From CAWAHD01 sp963781785 (GTDB lineage Bacteria > Planctomycetota > Planctomycetia > Isosphaerales > Isosphaeraceae), in NCBI GenBank assembly GCA_963781785.1, contig CAWAHD010000003.1, positions 744,001-808,000 on the forward strand: 64,000 bases of DNA. The letters run 5' to 3'. The translations under genes and the position numbers were made by a program. Of this stretch, positions 45,308 through 53,717 are shown one piece after another. The notes under the pieces are model-generated. The model saw only the letters and a list, made by a program, of their open reading frames with translations. It was not told the DNA's origin and searched no databases. Every line of letters starts with the position of its first letter. Position 1 is the stretch's first letter.

Positions 45308-45530
45308 ATCCAATCGCTCTTAACCGGCTGTCGGTTCGGTTCAGGGCAGCGCTCGATCGCGTTCGCGGTCCGTTAGCGGGGAACCTATTGCCACACATGG
45401 TGAGGGGATGTTTCGGCGCGATGCGGTAGCCTCAACACGGATCGCGCCGCCCCATTTCCAAGCCCCTACGCTCCGCGCTGGCGCGTCGAGCAACCGCTCG
45501 ATCAAAATGACATGGAGCCATCCAGTTTCC

Positions 45531-46226
45531 TTATGGCGGGCCAGCCGGATGCGGATTCCCGAGCCTTAACTGTTCCAAGATCCACTGGCCCGCGGGTTCA
45601 ACCTGCGCGAATCGCGCGGGCCGATCCTCGAACAATCCGGCAGCGGCCGTCTCTTCCGGGCGCACCCGAATGCACGGCAATTCCGAACGCACCTTGCTTA
45701 CGTGAGCGGGATCTGCGGGTGGAATCCTGCCCGGAATTCCTTCTATCATTTGTTCGAGCAATCGATTATGGCGCTCGTCATCGTCATCCCGCCTGACCCA
45801 ACCCGATATATCAATGTACGGGATACGTGCTGCATCGAAAACTGCGAGCACAAAAGTCGAGCAGGTCAGCCCCGCTCCTCCTCCCCAGATGATCTCGCCG
45901 TCGATGCCTATCTGAGGATTGCTCGGCTGCGAAAACCCTAACGGCACCCGTTGCGGAGTGCCGGCCCGGAACAACCGCTTGACAAACAGTTCGCACATTT
46001 CAGCGGCGTCGTTCAATTCCTCTCGCAAGAAGCATGGAACAACGCAAGCGTACTCTCGGTCGCACACCGCTACCCTGAATTGCTCGTGCCACATTTGGTC
46101 GAGAACAAATAATCTGCCCCCAGAGCGGTAGAGCAGACCGATGTGCGTCCCTCCAGGGGTCAGCATGATAAGGATAGCCAGCTCAGCTACGTCGCTGCTC
46201 GTGTGTCTGAGGTGATCGACTCGCAT
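45531..46226 (-). CDS. Possible circularly permuted NlpC/P60-like hydrolase (third gene of unknown operon)
   Basis: 231 residues. Near the N-terminus a strand with histidine (TPGGTHIGLLYRSGGRLFVL) is followed by a region with acidic residues, and then a helix-start cysteine in WGGGAGLTCSTFVLAVFDAA at about 113-132. The order His-then-Cys, with the Cys in a T-C-S-x-F-V context, is that of circularly permuted NlpC/P60 (YiiX/LRAT-like) papain-fold proteins, which cleave peptides or acyl groups. This is a pattern match only. The start lies 7 bp after the stop of the preceding gene, and that gene lies 13 bp after the one before, so all three should be one transcript. Confidence 0.6.
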   Translation of the reverse strand: MRVDHLRHTSSDVAELAILIMLTPGGTHIGLLYRSGGRLFVLDQMWHEQFRVAVCDREYACVVPCFLREELNDAAEMCELFVKRLFRAGTPQRVPLGFSQPSNPQIGIDGEIIWGGGAGLTCSTFVLAVFDAARIPYIDISGWVRRDDDDERHNRLLEQMIEGIPGRIPPADPAHVSKVRSELPCIRVRPEETAAAGLFEDRPARFAQVEPAGQWILEQLRLGNPHPAGPP

Positions 46227-46233
46227 AGGATGT

Positions 46234-46897
46234 TCAGGCGAGCTTGCAGAGGAGTTTAGCTGCGATCTCCGGACCTCTGGCCCTGATCATCTCAGTCTGA
46301 ATGCGCGAGAACAGCGGTCCTCTCGCCGGCAACTTGTCCTTGGCGACGAAAGTAATCGTCAAAAAGGACCGCATCACTGCCGTACTGAGCCGGCTCAAAT
46401 CGACTGCGCTCGAGGACGAGATCGCATGCGCGGAAAGAACCGTGGTAGAGCAGGTTTTCGATGTGATCAAAAACCCTGTTGGTCGTTGATCGATCTTCTC
46501 CCGCCGAAGCAAGCCTGTAGACTTCTTCCAAGAACTCGTCAACTTGCGCGACCACAACATCATCAATTTGAAATTGCCGCGACGTGTCCCCTTCCGCAGT
46601 AACCAATTGACTCGCCAAGTCTGATTTCTTGCACCTGTAACCAGAAATGTATGTATCGCCCTTCTTGAACCAATAGATCCAAAGATTGACATCGATCAAA
46701 CACAGGCCCGCAACCCTCCGCGGGCCCTTGGCCTGCCTTTGCAGATCAGCGATCCATGCATCAATTTCGGATTGTCCGAAACGAATGCTACAACCCCCCG
46801 GCTCCGTAGAGACGGACGTGGGCAGTGGCGGAGGCGCGGACATGAGATATGTCGGCACCTGACGGCTGCTGGTTTCAGATAAACTTGCCGTTTGCAT
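46234..46897 (-). CDS. Unknown protein, second gene of three-gene operon (one frameshift)
   Basis: From ATG 46897 (MQTASLSETSSRQVPTYLMS) the frame runs through DTSRQFQIDDVVVAQVDEFL, EEVYRLASAG and NRVFDHIENLLYHGSFRACD, then becomes implausible. The neighbouring frame continues VDLSRLSTAVMRSFLTITFV, AKDKLPARGPLFSRIQTEMI and ends RARGPEIAAKLLCKLA at 46234. A one-base slip near 46400-46420 is inferred, giving about 220 residues. The last part (SFLTITFVAKDKLPAR) recurs in small helical bacterial proteins of unknown role. No membrane segment or catalytic motif is visible. It sits 13 bp downstream of one gene and 7 bp upstream of the next. Confidence 0.6.
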
Positions 46898-46910
46898 CAC
46901 GTTCACCGAT

Positions 46911-47546
46911 CTAGATGGAAGACAAGATCCGCCCGCACTCCTCTTTCGCTTCATCCCAACGCCCGATCATCTCCAGGATCGTTCCTCCAGGATCGTCATT
47001 CGTCGATAGTTCGCGGTGATAATTGAATGCGAATTGAAGCCGGGTTTCCTTCAACTCCATGACCTTTATTGGTTTGACGTCTACTCCTAGACGGCATCCG
47101 AAGATGTCCTTGCTCGCATACGCGCCAAAGTGCGAGTCTTCCGAACGGAAGCGGTCGAAAAGCCGGATGTCATCCCGATAGAAAAGCCGCCGGGTGAGAT
47201 CACCGAGGGATTCGACCTCTGGAGCTTGGTGCCAGAAAAAGTTGAGCCCCACGCCTCGAAACGGAGTGTGCGGCAGAGTCTTCACGATGCCGCCGATTTT
47301 GTCCTCGACGAGACGCTGGTCATCAGGCTGTTCGCCGATCAGGATGAACTGGAGCTGATTGGGAAGAACAGTGAGTTGAAACCTCTTCGTCAGCACCTGA
47401 ACTAACCCGTCGCTGAAGAGACAATTCGGCTCGAATCCGTCCTCGGCCACCAAACCGTGCCGGACAAGCCAAAGCTGGCTAAGGACGGATGGATTAAAGT
47501 GCTGAGCGACGATTATGATGTTCGAGCCGACCAGGGTCTTCGACAT
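46911..47546 (-). CDS. Unknown protein, first gene of three-gene operon
   Basis: About 211 residues from ATG 47546 (MSKTLVGSNIIIVAQHFNPS); the frame is open upstream to 47588. The family is not named, but the sequence looks conserved: VLSQLWLVRHGLVAEDGFEP, FTKRFQLTVLPNQLQFILIG-like strands, VEDKIGGIVKTLPHTPFRGV, GLNFFWHQAPEV, TRRLFYRDDIRLFDRFRSED and a C-terminal EMIGRWDEAKEECGRILSSI. It has an alternating strand pattern suggesting a beta-rich fold similar to TIGR04255-type proteins, which are often found in accessory or defence-rich loci. There is no signal peptide. Lower GC than its neighbours (AT-rich codons) hints at transfer. Confidence 0.7.
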   Translation of the reverse strand: MSKTLVGSNIIIVAQHFNPSVLSQLWLVRHGLVAEDGFEPNCLFSDGLVQVLTKRFQLTVLPNQLQFILIGEQPDDQRLVEDKIGGIVKTLPHTPFRGVGLNFFWHQAPEVESLGDLTRRLFYRDDIRLFDRFRSEDSHFGAYASKDIFGCRLGVDVKPIKVMELKETRLQFAFNYHRELSTNDDPGGTILEMIGRWDEAKEECGRILSSI

Positions 47547-47996
47547 TGATAATCCGCAATCACTTTGGTCAATTAGGCTTACGCGCACCGCCAGGGCGGT
47601 ACAAGTGCGTTGAGGCTACAGGCCGGTCAGGAGCGGGTCAAGGGGGAACCGCAGACGATCGGCGCCAACCTTTATCACTGGTCGTCGCGCGAAGGCGTTC
47701 GCTCATTAGAAATTCTAGGATAGACATCAACCTGCTCAGCGGTCAATTCATGCATGCACGGGACCGCAGTGCTTGCGAGCTCAATCCCTCGCCGTGCTCG
47801 TCTCGGCCACGGGGTCAGCAACGCTCACTTGCCGCCAAAGTTTTCGACCAGCGCGAACGAGCGCATGCCGGCCAATGCCGCGGAGCAGCGGCCACGACGG
47901 TGAACGTGCGCCTCGACCACGCCGCGATATTTCGGAGGGAGTCTGCCGAGGTCGTTGCCGCCCCGGATCTAGCGGTAATATAGGGACGTGAGTATG
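47547..47996. other. Gene-free stretch between unknown operon and LRR remnant
   Basis: About 450 bases. Short Arg/Ala-rich frames occur on both strands and none resembles a protein family. It may hold the promoter for the three-gene operon on the minus strand. Confidence 0.35.
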
Positions 47997-48264
47997 TTAT
48001 GCGATCACGCCAGGCCAAACGAGAGCGGCCACAGAACCGTTGTCGGTGATCTTGGTGTCGAGAAGATAGAGTTGTTCCAGCCTGTTCAGCACTCTCAGCT
48101 CAGCGACTTCCGTATCACTGGCCTGAGTGTTCTGTCTGAAGTGAACGTAGGAGACGTTGCCAAAGTAGTCGACACCGAGACGATCGACCAACCATCGAGG
48201 ATACATGGGCTCGCCGCATGTCGGCCCAATGACGCGTGTGCCCCCACCATTAATCGTGCAGCGA
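47997..48264 (-). pseudogene. LRR gene fragment truncated at the transposon edge
   Basis: Reading from about 48260 downwards gives NGGGTRVIGPTCGEPMYPRW, LVDRLGVDYFGNVSYVHFRQ, SDTEVAELRVLNRLEQLYLL and DTKITDNG, then a few unrelated residues and a stop at 47997. This matches the linker and first repeat of the LRR paralogues at 42-45 kb (compare APKWLVDLIGVDYLSHVTTV). The N-terminal membrane part is missing and the similarity ends within a few bases of the inferred left transposon end, so insertion or rearrangement cut the gene. Confidence 0.7.
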
Positions 48265-48271
48265 TTGGGCG

Positions 48272-49812
48272 TCAAAATGCCGGAGTAATTCGTCTCCTCG
48301 TGACGTGAAGGAGACCGAGCTGTTCGAGGACGGGTTGCGCCGCGATCCGCTCGATCTCGGCTTGGGGGTAATGCGAGAGCGCGGCTGCTGGGTCGATCAT
48401 GCGCTGTTCCAGGACAGTCGCGATCTCGCTCCTTAAATGTTGCCACATGTTTTTGCGTCTGTCCAGTGACAAAACGGCGCGCACCGCCCAGGTTTCTTCC
48501 GGAGTCAGTCCCGTCGGTCCCCATGGCCGACTCAGTCGGTTGGCGCGAAGACGCGCGGTCAGGAGATCGTCGCTCGTCCAGAAGTCGCGGCGATCCGCTT
48601 GATCGGCAACGTGCGCGGTCAACTCCTTGAGCGTGCGGTTGGCACGCTCACAGCCGCCATTGTACTGGGCACAGTACGGCGGCGAGTACAAAGTGAAAAC
48701 CTCCCGGCCGAGCAAGAAGCGCTTCGTCAGGTGGCGCGGAACGCCGGACCGTTGTCACATTTCATGACCAGCGGCGCACCGTGCTCCTCAAACAAATCGG
48801 CCAGTGCTTCCACCACGGTCGCCGCGTCCTCACGCGCCACCGCCAGCCAGAGCAACTGCTGTCGACTCGCCAGGTCGCGCACGTTCAGGATCGCAGGCAA
48901 GACGCCGTCGATCAGGTAGAGGGGATGAGTGAAATCCATCGCCCACGCGCTGCCTCCGCAGAGCCACTCCAGCCGACACCGTTCCTCGACATGCTCTTGA
49001 AGCCACTCGGCACGATATCCCGCTTTGAGCTCAGCCAGTTCGGCGCGCGCGACATCGGGATACTCGGCCTGGAGACTCGATAGGCTGATGCTCGGGCCGT
49101 GCAGTTCCAAAAAGCCGGTGACCTCGGCTTGGCGCTCGACCGGGGCGATCTGCGGCGGCCGCCCCCGCGGACGCGGCGCCAGCCGATCTGCGCCCCAACC
49201 TCGATCCCAATTCCACATGGTGCGCGGTGAGAGACCAAGAGCACCGGCCGTCTCCTCCGTCGACCAGCCGTGGCCACGCGCGTAACGGCGAAACGCAACC
49301 GACCGTTTTCGCAGATCGCGCTCGCTCCATCGGCGCCATGATTGGCGATCCCAACCGCGGCGCCGTCGCTCGCGATTGTCGGGCGTTGGCACACGTTCGG
49401 CCTGACTGGCGCGATCATCCAGTGGCAGCGAGTCTCGGCGACATCCCTCGACCGCCGCCTGACCGGCCCGCGCCTCACCACGCGCACACGGCGGCGTGCC
49501 GGCTGAATGGCCAAGGGGGTCTCCCGCGGTGGTCATCGTCCAGCCCGGCATGGCGGTCGCGATCGACAAGAGCGCGGCACCATCGTTGCCGACCCACGCG
49601 CTCGCGATGCTGCGGTCGTGACGACGTGCCGGATCGCTGGTCTCGTCGACCACGACCGCCGCAGTTTGGCTCTCAAGTTCGAACTCGAAGTCGGTGTCGT
49701 CCCGAGCGTCTCCGGCTACGGCGTCCCGGAACAGATCGGAATTCGTGGAGGCTTTCCTGGTCTCATGGTCTCGGTGAGGGACGCTGCCTGCATCTTCAAC
49801 TTGATCCCTCAC
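48272..49812 (-). CDS. DDE transposase 2 of the four-gene transposon (one frameshift)
   Basis: GTG 49812 overlaps the stop of the upstream accessory gene (GTGA). After a long Arg-rich N-terminus, a helix-turn-helix is seen (RRYARGHGWSTEETAGALGL, SPRTMWNW). The catalytic core has the first Asp in AWAMDFTHPLYLIDG, the second in MKCDNGPAF, and the Glu in YNGGCERANRTLKE, which lies in the next frame. The first frame stops at 48727 just after DNGPAFRAT; the second frame reads RHLTKRFLLGREVFTLYSPP and onward to 48272. A one-base slip near 48735 joins them. The RNase-H-type core should cut and join DNA ends. It is only distantly like transposase 1, so it is not a duplicate. Confidence 0.82.
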
Positions 49813-50210
49813 CGACTCGCTTTTTTTGCGGCTTGCTTGAGCTGCGGCTTGGGCCGAGACAGACCTTGGCGCGCCAGCTCCGCCCGTAACTGGGCCCCTT
49901 TCAGCTCCAGCTCCAACCGCTCAACTTTTTGTTCCAGATTCGCGATCTGTTGTTGCTCGGGCGTTTTCTCCGCCGAGGGACGCCGGCCAGGTGATCCCGG
50001 TTCCAGGGTTTTCACCCAGCGCTCCAGGCTCTCGTGCTTGAGATCGAAGAACCAAGACTCCTCGATTCCCAGATCGGCGCACGCGTCGGCGATGTTGATC
50101 TCCCCCGCGAGATTGGCCAGGATCACCCGCAGCCGGGCCTTGGCTACGGGTGATCCTGCCAGACGGTCGACTTGGTCAGCGATGCTCAATGGCTTTCGGC
50201 CGGCCGGCAT
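49809..50210 (-). CDS. HTH/coiled-coil accessory protein of the transposon (second)
   Basis: About 133 residues from ATG 50210 (MPAGRKPLSIADQVDRLAGS); the frame is open to 50312 but overlaps the previous gene more than needed. The middle resembles the OrfA-type helix-turn-helix of IS3/IS481 elements (ANLAGEINIADACADLGIEE, then SWFFDLKHESLERW). A leucine-zipper-like coiled coil follows (QIANLEQKVERLELELKGAQ, LRAELARQGL) and the C-terminus is basic. It probably binds DNA as a dimer and assists one of the DDE enzymes. Its stop overlaps the GTG start of DDE transposase 2. Confidence 0.75.
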   Translation of the reverse strand: MPAGRKPLSIADQVDRLAGSPVAKARLRVILANLAGEINIADACADLGIEESWFFDLKHESLERWVKTLEPGSPGRRPSAEKTPEQQQIANLEQKVERLELELKGAQLRAELARQGLSRPKPQLKQAAKKASR

Positions 50211-50874
50211 GGATAGACCCTCCGTGATCGCCCTGCCCTTCGGAGCGGATCGTCTCCAACGCCGCTGGTCGATTCCCATCGCCAGCGGGCCCCGCCGCAG
50301 GGGGTTTCCCAACGGGTCCTTGTACCGCAGCCGGCCCTTCCTTGCCAGGTGAATCCGCGGTTTGCAGCAACCGCGCGGCGCGGAGTGCTCGCACGCACGG
50401 TTTCCGCCGCCGCCGTTTGGTTCCGCTTGACGCTTCCTGCGTTTTGCTGGCCGCCGGCGCCAGCCCCAACGCGCGTTGAGTGGTTCGGGCTAGCGCCTGA
50501 TGGCGAGCGAGCTCACGCCGACTGACAGACAGCTCGCGCTCCAGGCGAGCCAGCCGCCGGTCGGTCGAGACGGTGCGCCCAACCGGACGGGGCTCACACG
50601 CCCAGATCAGCCCTCGAATGGCTCGCTGCTCCAGGAGATAGTAGCGCGGCAACCGGATTCCCAGCGCCGTCGCGGCACCAGCGGGAGTCCGCACTCCGGC
50701 CAGCACTTCGAGGACCAGAGCCGCGGCGCGTCTGGCTTCAGGGCCGATGTGCGGGGCTTCGGGACAATCCGCCGTCAGTTGCCGCCGGTAGGTTCCGCGC
50801 GATCGCTGCGCCGCGGCTTCCTTTTGTCGAGGCGCCCGGCCGTGCGGCCGGGCCGAGGCAGGGTTCGCCGTCAT
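50176..50874 (-). CDS. HTH/coiled-coil accessory protein of the transposon (first)
   Basis: 232 residues from ATG 50874, which overlaps the stop of transposase 1 (ATGA). A helix-turn-helix-like region occurs at about 60-90 (AGVRTPAGAATALGIRLPRY, YLLEQRAIRGLIWACEPRP), followed by a coiled coil (RLARLERELSVSRRELARHQ). The C-terminal third is basic and low in complexity. It has the same general plan as the next gene (HTH then coiled coil), but the sequences differ. It may recognise the element ends or bridge the two transposases. It overlaps the following gene by 35 bp. Confidence 0.7.
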   Translation of the reverse strand: MTANPASARPHGRAPRQKEAAAQRSRGTYRRQLTADCPEAPHIGPEARRAAALVLEVLAGVRTPAGAATALGIRLPRYYLLEQRAIRGLIWACEPRPVGRTVSTDRRLARLERELSVSRRELARHQALARTTQRALGLAPAASKTQEASSGTKRRRRKPCVRALRAARLLQTADSPGKEGPAAVQGPVGKPPAAGPAGDGNRPAALETIRSEGQGDHGGSIHAGRPKAIEHR

Positions 50875-52611
50875 GGCTTGCCTCCTTCCTCGTTCGCTGT
50901 CTCGTCCGGCGTCGCCGGCGGGGACCCTTGCGGCGGCAGCTCTTCGTGCGTCTGTGCCGGCACATCGCCGAGCGGTCCGGCGGCCGGAGAGCCATCTGGG
51001 CAGATGGCCTTGGGCATCGCGGCTGAGTCCGCGAAAGCGGCTGGCGGCACCAGATCCACTTCTTGCCGAACGCCCCCTTCGCGCGTCAGGAACACGCGCT
51101 CGCCTTCGGCATGCAGGCTGAAATTCTTGCCGCCCAGTTGGCCTGTCACGTAGAACGGGGGCTTGGGCAAGCCGTTGCGAGCCAGCTCCAGTGCGTTGGC
51201 GGCGACCCGATCTTTGAGGGCCAGCAGGACCTCGGGAGCCGCCCCGAAAAACCGGTCCGCCGGCACCAGGCCGTCGATCCCGCTGTGGGTGCGCTGGAAG
51301 TTATACCAGTCGATGAAGTGGCCGATCCGCGCGGGCGTCGGCCAGATCGAGGAACACAGCCGTCTCCACGCACTCGCGCCAGAGCGTTCCCCAGAACCGC
51401 TCGATCTTGCCCAAGGTCTGAGGATGGCGCGGCGCGGCCACGATCTGGCGGATGCCGCGCCCTTTGAGCTCCTTCTGGAAAGCGCTCTCGCCCCGCCAGG
51501 TCACGTACTGAGCGCCATTGTCGGTGAGGATTTCCTCGGGGACTCCGTAGGCCGCGATGCCCGCACGGAGAACCTCCAGCACCAGGGCCGTCGACTGGCT
51601 GGCGTGCAGACCGAAGCTGACGATGAACCGACTGTGGTCGTCGAGGAAGGCAACCAGGTAGACCCGCCGGTTCTGCCGCTTGAGCACGAAGGTGAACAGG
51701 TCGGTTTGCCAGAGCTGGCTGGGCCTGGCCCGCTCGAAGAAGCGGACCTTGTCGGGATGAGGTCGTGTGGGGGTTTCCTGCAACTGGTAGCCCGCCTCAT
51801 GAAGCACACGGGCGACCGCTGGCGGGCTGGCCGGCAGTGCCGGGCCGCGCACCAGCATCTGGCTGATTCGCTCGCATCCCCAGTCGGGATGCGCCTGCTT
51901 GAGCAAGAGGATGGTGCGTTTGGTCAGGTCGGGCAAGCGGCTTCCTTCGCGGGCGCCTCGAGGCTGTTCGAGCAAGCCGGCCGGTCCCTGTTGGGTGAAC
52001 CGCTGTTTCCAGGCATAGAGCGTATGCTTGGAGACGCCCACCAATGTTGCGAAATCCTTGGCGGGCAAGCCGCTGCGCTGCCAGCAGTCGAGGATCATGA
52101 GTCGCTGCTGGGGATTGTACGCCGCCGGCTTCACCTCCTCGGGTCGAGCCAGCCGCCGGCCGCGTTGCGTGCGTCTTTTGCCGGTCGGCAGCCCGAGCCC
52201 TTGCCGCCTGAGCTCAGCGACCGGGTCGAACTGGGCCGGCGGGCTGTCGAATTCGTTGGTCGGAACCCCGGAGGGCTCGTCCGCCTCCACACCGAGGTCG
52301 TCCCGGGCAGGCGACTGCGGGGCGTCTCCAAACTCCGGAGCGGTCTCATCCCCACGATCGGGCAGGCCCGGCGGCTCGGGTGTACGTTCATCGGGATGGA
52401 CCGTCTCGGCAATCGAGGCGTCCGCATTCTCCGATTTCGTGTCGATTGCTTCCGGAAATGTGATGAGGTCAATCTGGGAATCGACCGCGTCCGGTTCACC
52501 TTCCGCCGCCGGATCATTCTTTAAATCGGATGTCGGCCGGACCAATTCTTCAGGCGGCCGTTCGCCAGGCGCGCCTCGACCACTCCACCACCGATTCCAC
52601 TCGTTCCACAT
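50871..52611 (-). CDS. DDE transposase 1, IS481-like (one frameshift)
   Basis: ATG 52611 is chosen because GAGGAG lies just upstream. The first 140 residues are acidic and disordered (runs of Asp, Glu and Pro). An HTH follows (PQQRLMILDCWQRSGLPAKD, FATLVGVSKHTLYAWKQRF), then a second DNA-binding part with HPDWGCERISQML. The integrase core has Asp in LWQTDLFTFVLK, Asp in ILTDNGAQYV and Glu in HPQTLGKIERFWGTLWRE. The frame stops at 51301 after DARADRPLHRLV; the next frame has the expected RIGHFIDWYNFQRTHSGIDG and PADRFFGAAPEVLLALKDRV, continuing to 50871. A one-base slip near 51330 joins them into about 580 residues. The stop overlaps the next gene as ATGA. Confidence 0.88.
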
Positions 52612-52975
52612 TTGCTCCTCGCCTCTGCGGCATTGCCGCGGCTGGGAGGAGACGTCGATTGCTCCGGTCAATTCTCCCAATTACGCAGCAAGCATTTTGG
52701 TTGGGAGGACAGAGGCAAGGCGATCCACTGCCGATCCGGATCGCGTCAGCGATCAACCGGTCCAAGGGCGGCCGAGCGGTCTGGCGCCTGCACGTCTGTG
52801 GTGCCGGGGTCCCGGGCCTCCTCCCCAGCGCTGATCGGATGAGGACTGCCGCCCCTTCAGCGTCACCAACGTCGTGATGCCATCGAAGCGCAAACAACCG
52901 CTCTGCGTCCTTGCAGATCGAACCCTGCGCGGTCATTAATGGACTGTTCATCCTGGCAACTGCTTGGAATGCCGT
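52612..52975. other. Transposon right end and upstream region of TIR gene
   Basis: The candidate right terminal repeat occupies 52679-52700 with TTGGG after it. The remaining 270 bases up to the TIR gene contain no LRR sequence that would match the gene cut at the left end, and no other gene. Confidence 0.4.
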
Positions 52976-53659
52976 ATGGCGCACGATGTCTTCATCAGCT
53001 ATTCGACAGACGACAAAACGGTAGCCGATGGCGCATGCGCCATCCTGGAATCGCGACGCGTCCGCTGCTGGATCGCTCCGCGCGATGTGCAACCCGGAAT
53101 CCCGTATCCTCAATCAATCATGGAGGGCATCCGCGGATCCCGCGTTCTCGTCCTGATCCTGTCCACGAGGTCGAACATCTCCAAGCACGTGATGAGGGAG
53201 GTGGAGCGCGCTATCAACTGCGAGATTCCGGTTGTCCCACTCCGGATCGAGGATGTATCGCTGTCAGGCTCAATGGAGTATCTCGTCGGCTCGCTGCACT
53301 GGCTCGATGCCCTGACTCCCCCGTTGGAGCGCCACCTTGAAACCCTAGCCCGGGTCATCCTGGCGCTACTGCCAGAGTTACGCGCTGACGAGGCATCGGC
53401 TCATCCGTTCCAGAAGAAAGGCGCCTTGATTGAGAGCGATGCTGACTCGGTACCACCGACCCCGATAGCGAGCAGCCCCCCTAGCAATTCCGATCCAGGG
53501 ACGCATTCGGACGCCAAGCCGCAGGACGCTAGCGGCCTGAAACCAAGAGCCCACGCAATGCCTGCCGAGGTGATCGAGGCGGCGCGTTCGCGCAGGCCAG
53601 TTCCGGCTCCAAGAATTCAACCGCAACCGACCGTCTCGACTCACCTTCAAGGCGCGTAA
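52976..53659 (+). CDS. TIR domain protein (front part of TIR-FGE gene)
   Basis: About 227 residues from ATG 52976 (MAHDVFISYSTDDKTVADGA). Residues 1-135 form a TIR domain: strand A DVFISYS, BB-loop region CWIAPRDVQPGIPYPQSIME, VLVLILSTRSNISKHVMREV and VVPLRIEDVSL. Glu75 in HVMREVERA is at the position of the catalytic Glu of NAD-cleaving bacterial TIR domains. A Pro/Ser-rich linker runs from about 140 to 227. The frame then stops at 53659; 58 bp on, an FGE-like domain starts in another frame that is open backwards through PTQPPTQPGREWTNSIG. A frameshift between about 53560 and 53655 is inferred, making one TIR-FGE protein. A role in immune-type signalling or NAD depletion is plausible but not shown. 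Confidence 0.85.
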   Translation: MAHDVFISYSTDDKTVADGACAILESRRVRCWIAPRDVQPGIPYPQSIMEGIRGSRVLVLILSTRSNISKHVMREVERAINCEIPVVPLRIEDVSLSGSMEYLVGSLHWLDALTPPLERHLETLARVILALLPELRADEASAHPFQKKGALIESDADSVPPTPIASSPPSNSDPGTHSDAKPQDASGLKPRAHAMPAEVIEAARSRRPVPAPRIQPQPTVSTHLQGA

Positions 53660-53717
53660 ATGGGCTCCGACGCAGCCCCCAACTCAGCCGGGGCGAGAGT
53701 GGACTAACTCGATCGGC

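Larger units (their letters stand above)
48270..52700 (-). mobile_element. Four-gene transposon with two DDE transposases
   Basis: Four minus-strand genes overlap one another (ATGA, 35 bp, GTGA) and fill 4.4 kb: an IS481-like DDE transposase, two HTH/coiled-coil proteins and a second, different DDE transposase. Candidate ends: the left edge (from 48270) reads CGTCAAAATGCCGGAGTAATT; the right edge on the opposite strand (from 52700) reads CCAAAATGCTTGCTGCGTAA followed by TT. They share CAAAATGC and GTAATT with a 3-base length difference, as imperfect terminal inverted repeats. TTGGG at 48265-48269 and at 52701-52705 could be a 5-bp target duplication. An LRR gene is cut at the left edge. The ends are my reading and are less certain than the gene content. 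Confidence 0.7.

Noticed and set aside
48270..52700. Tn7-like or IS21-like element
   Set aside because: No AAA+ ATPase (TnsC/IstB) and no TnsA-like nuclease are encoded; accessory genes are HTH/coiled-coil proteins.
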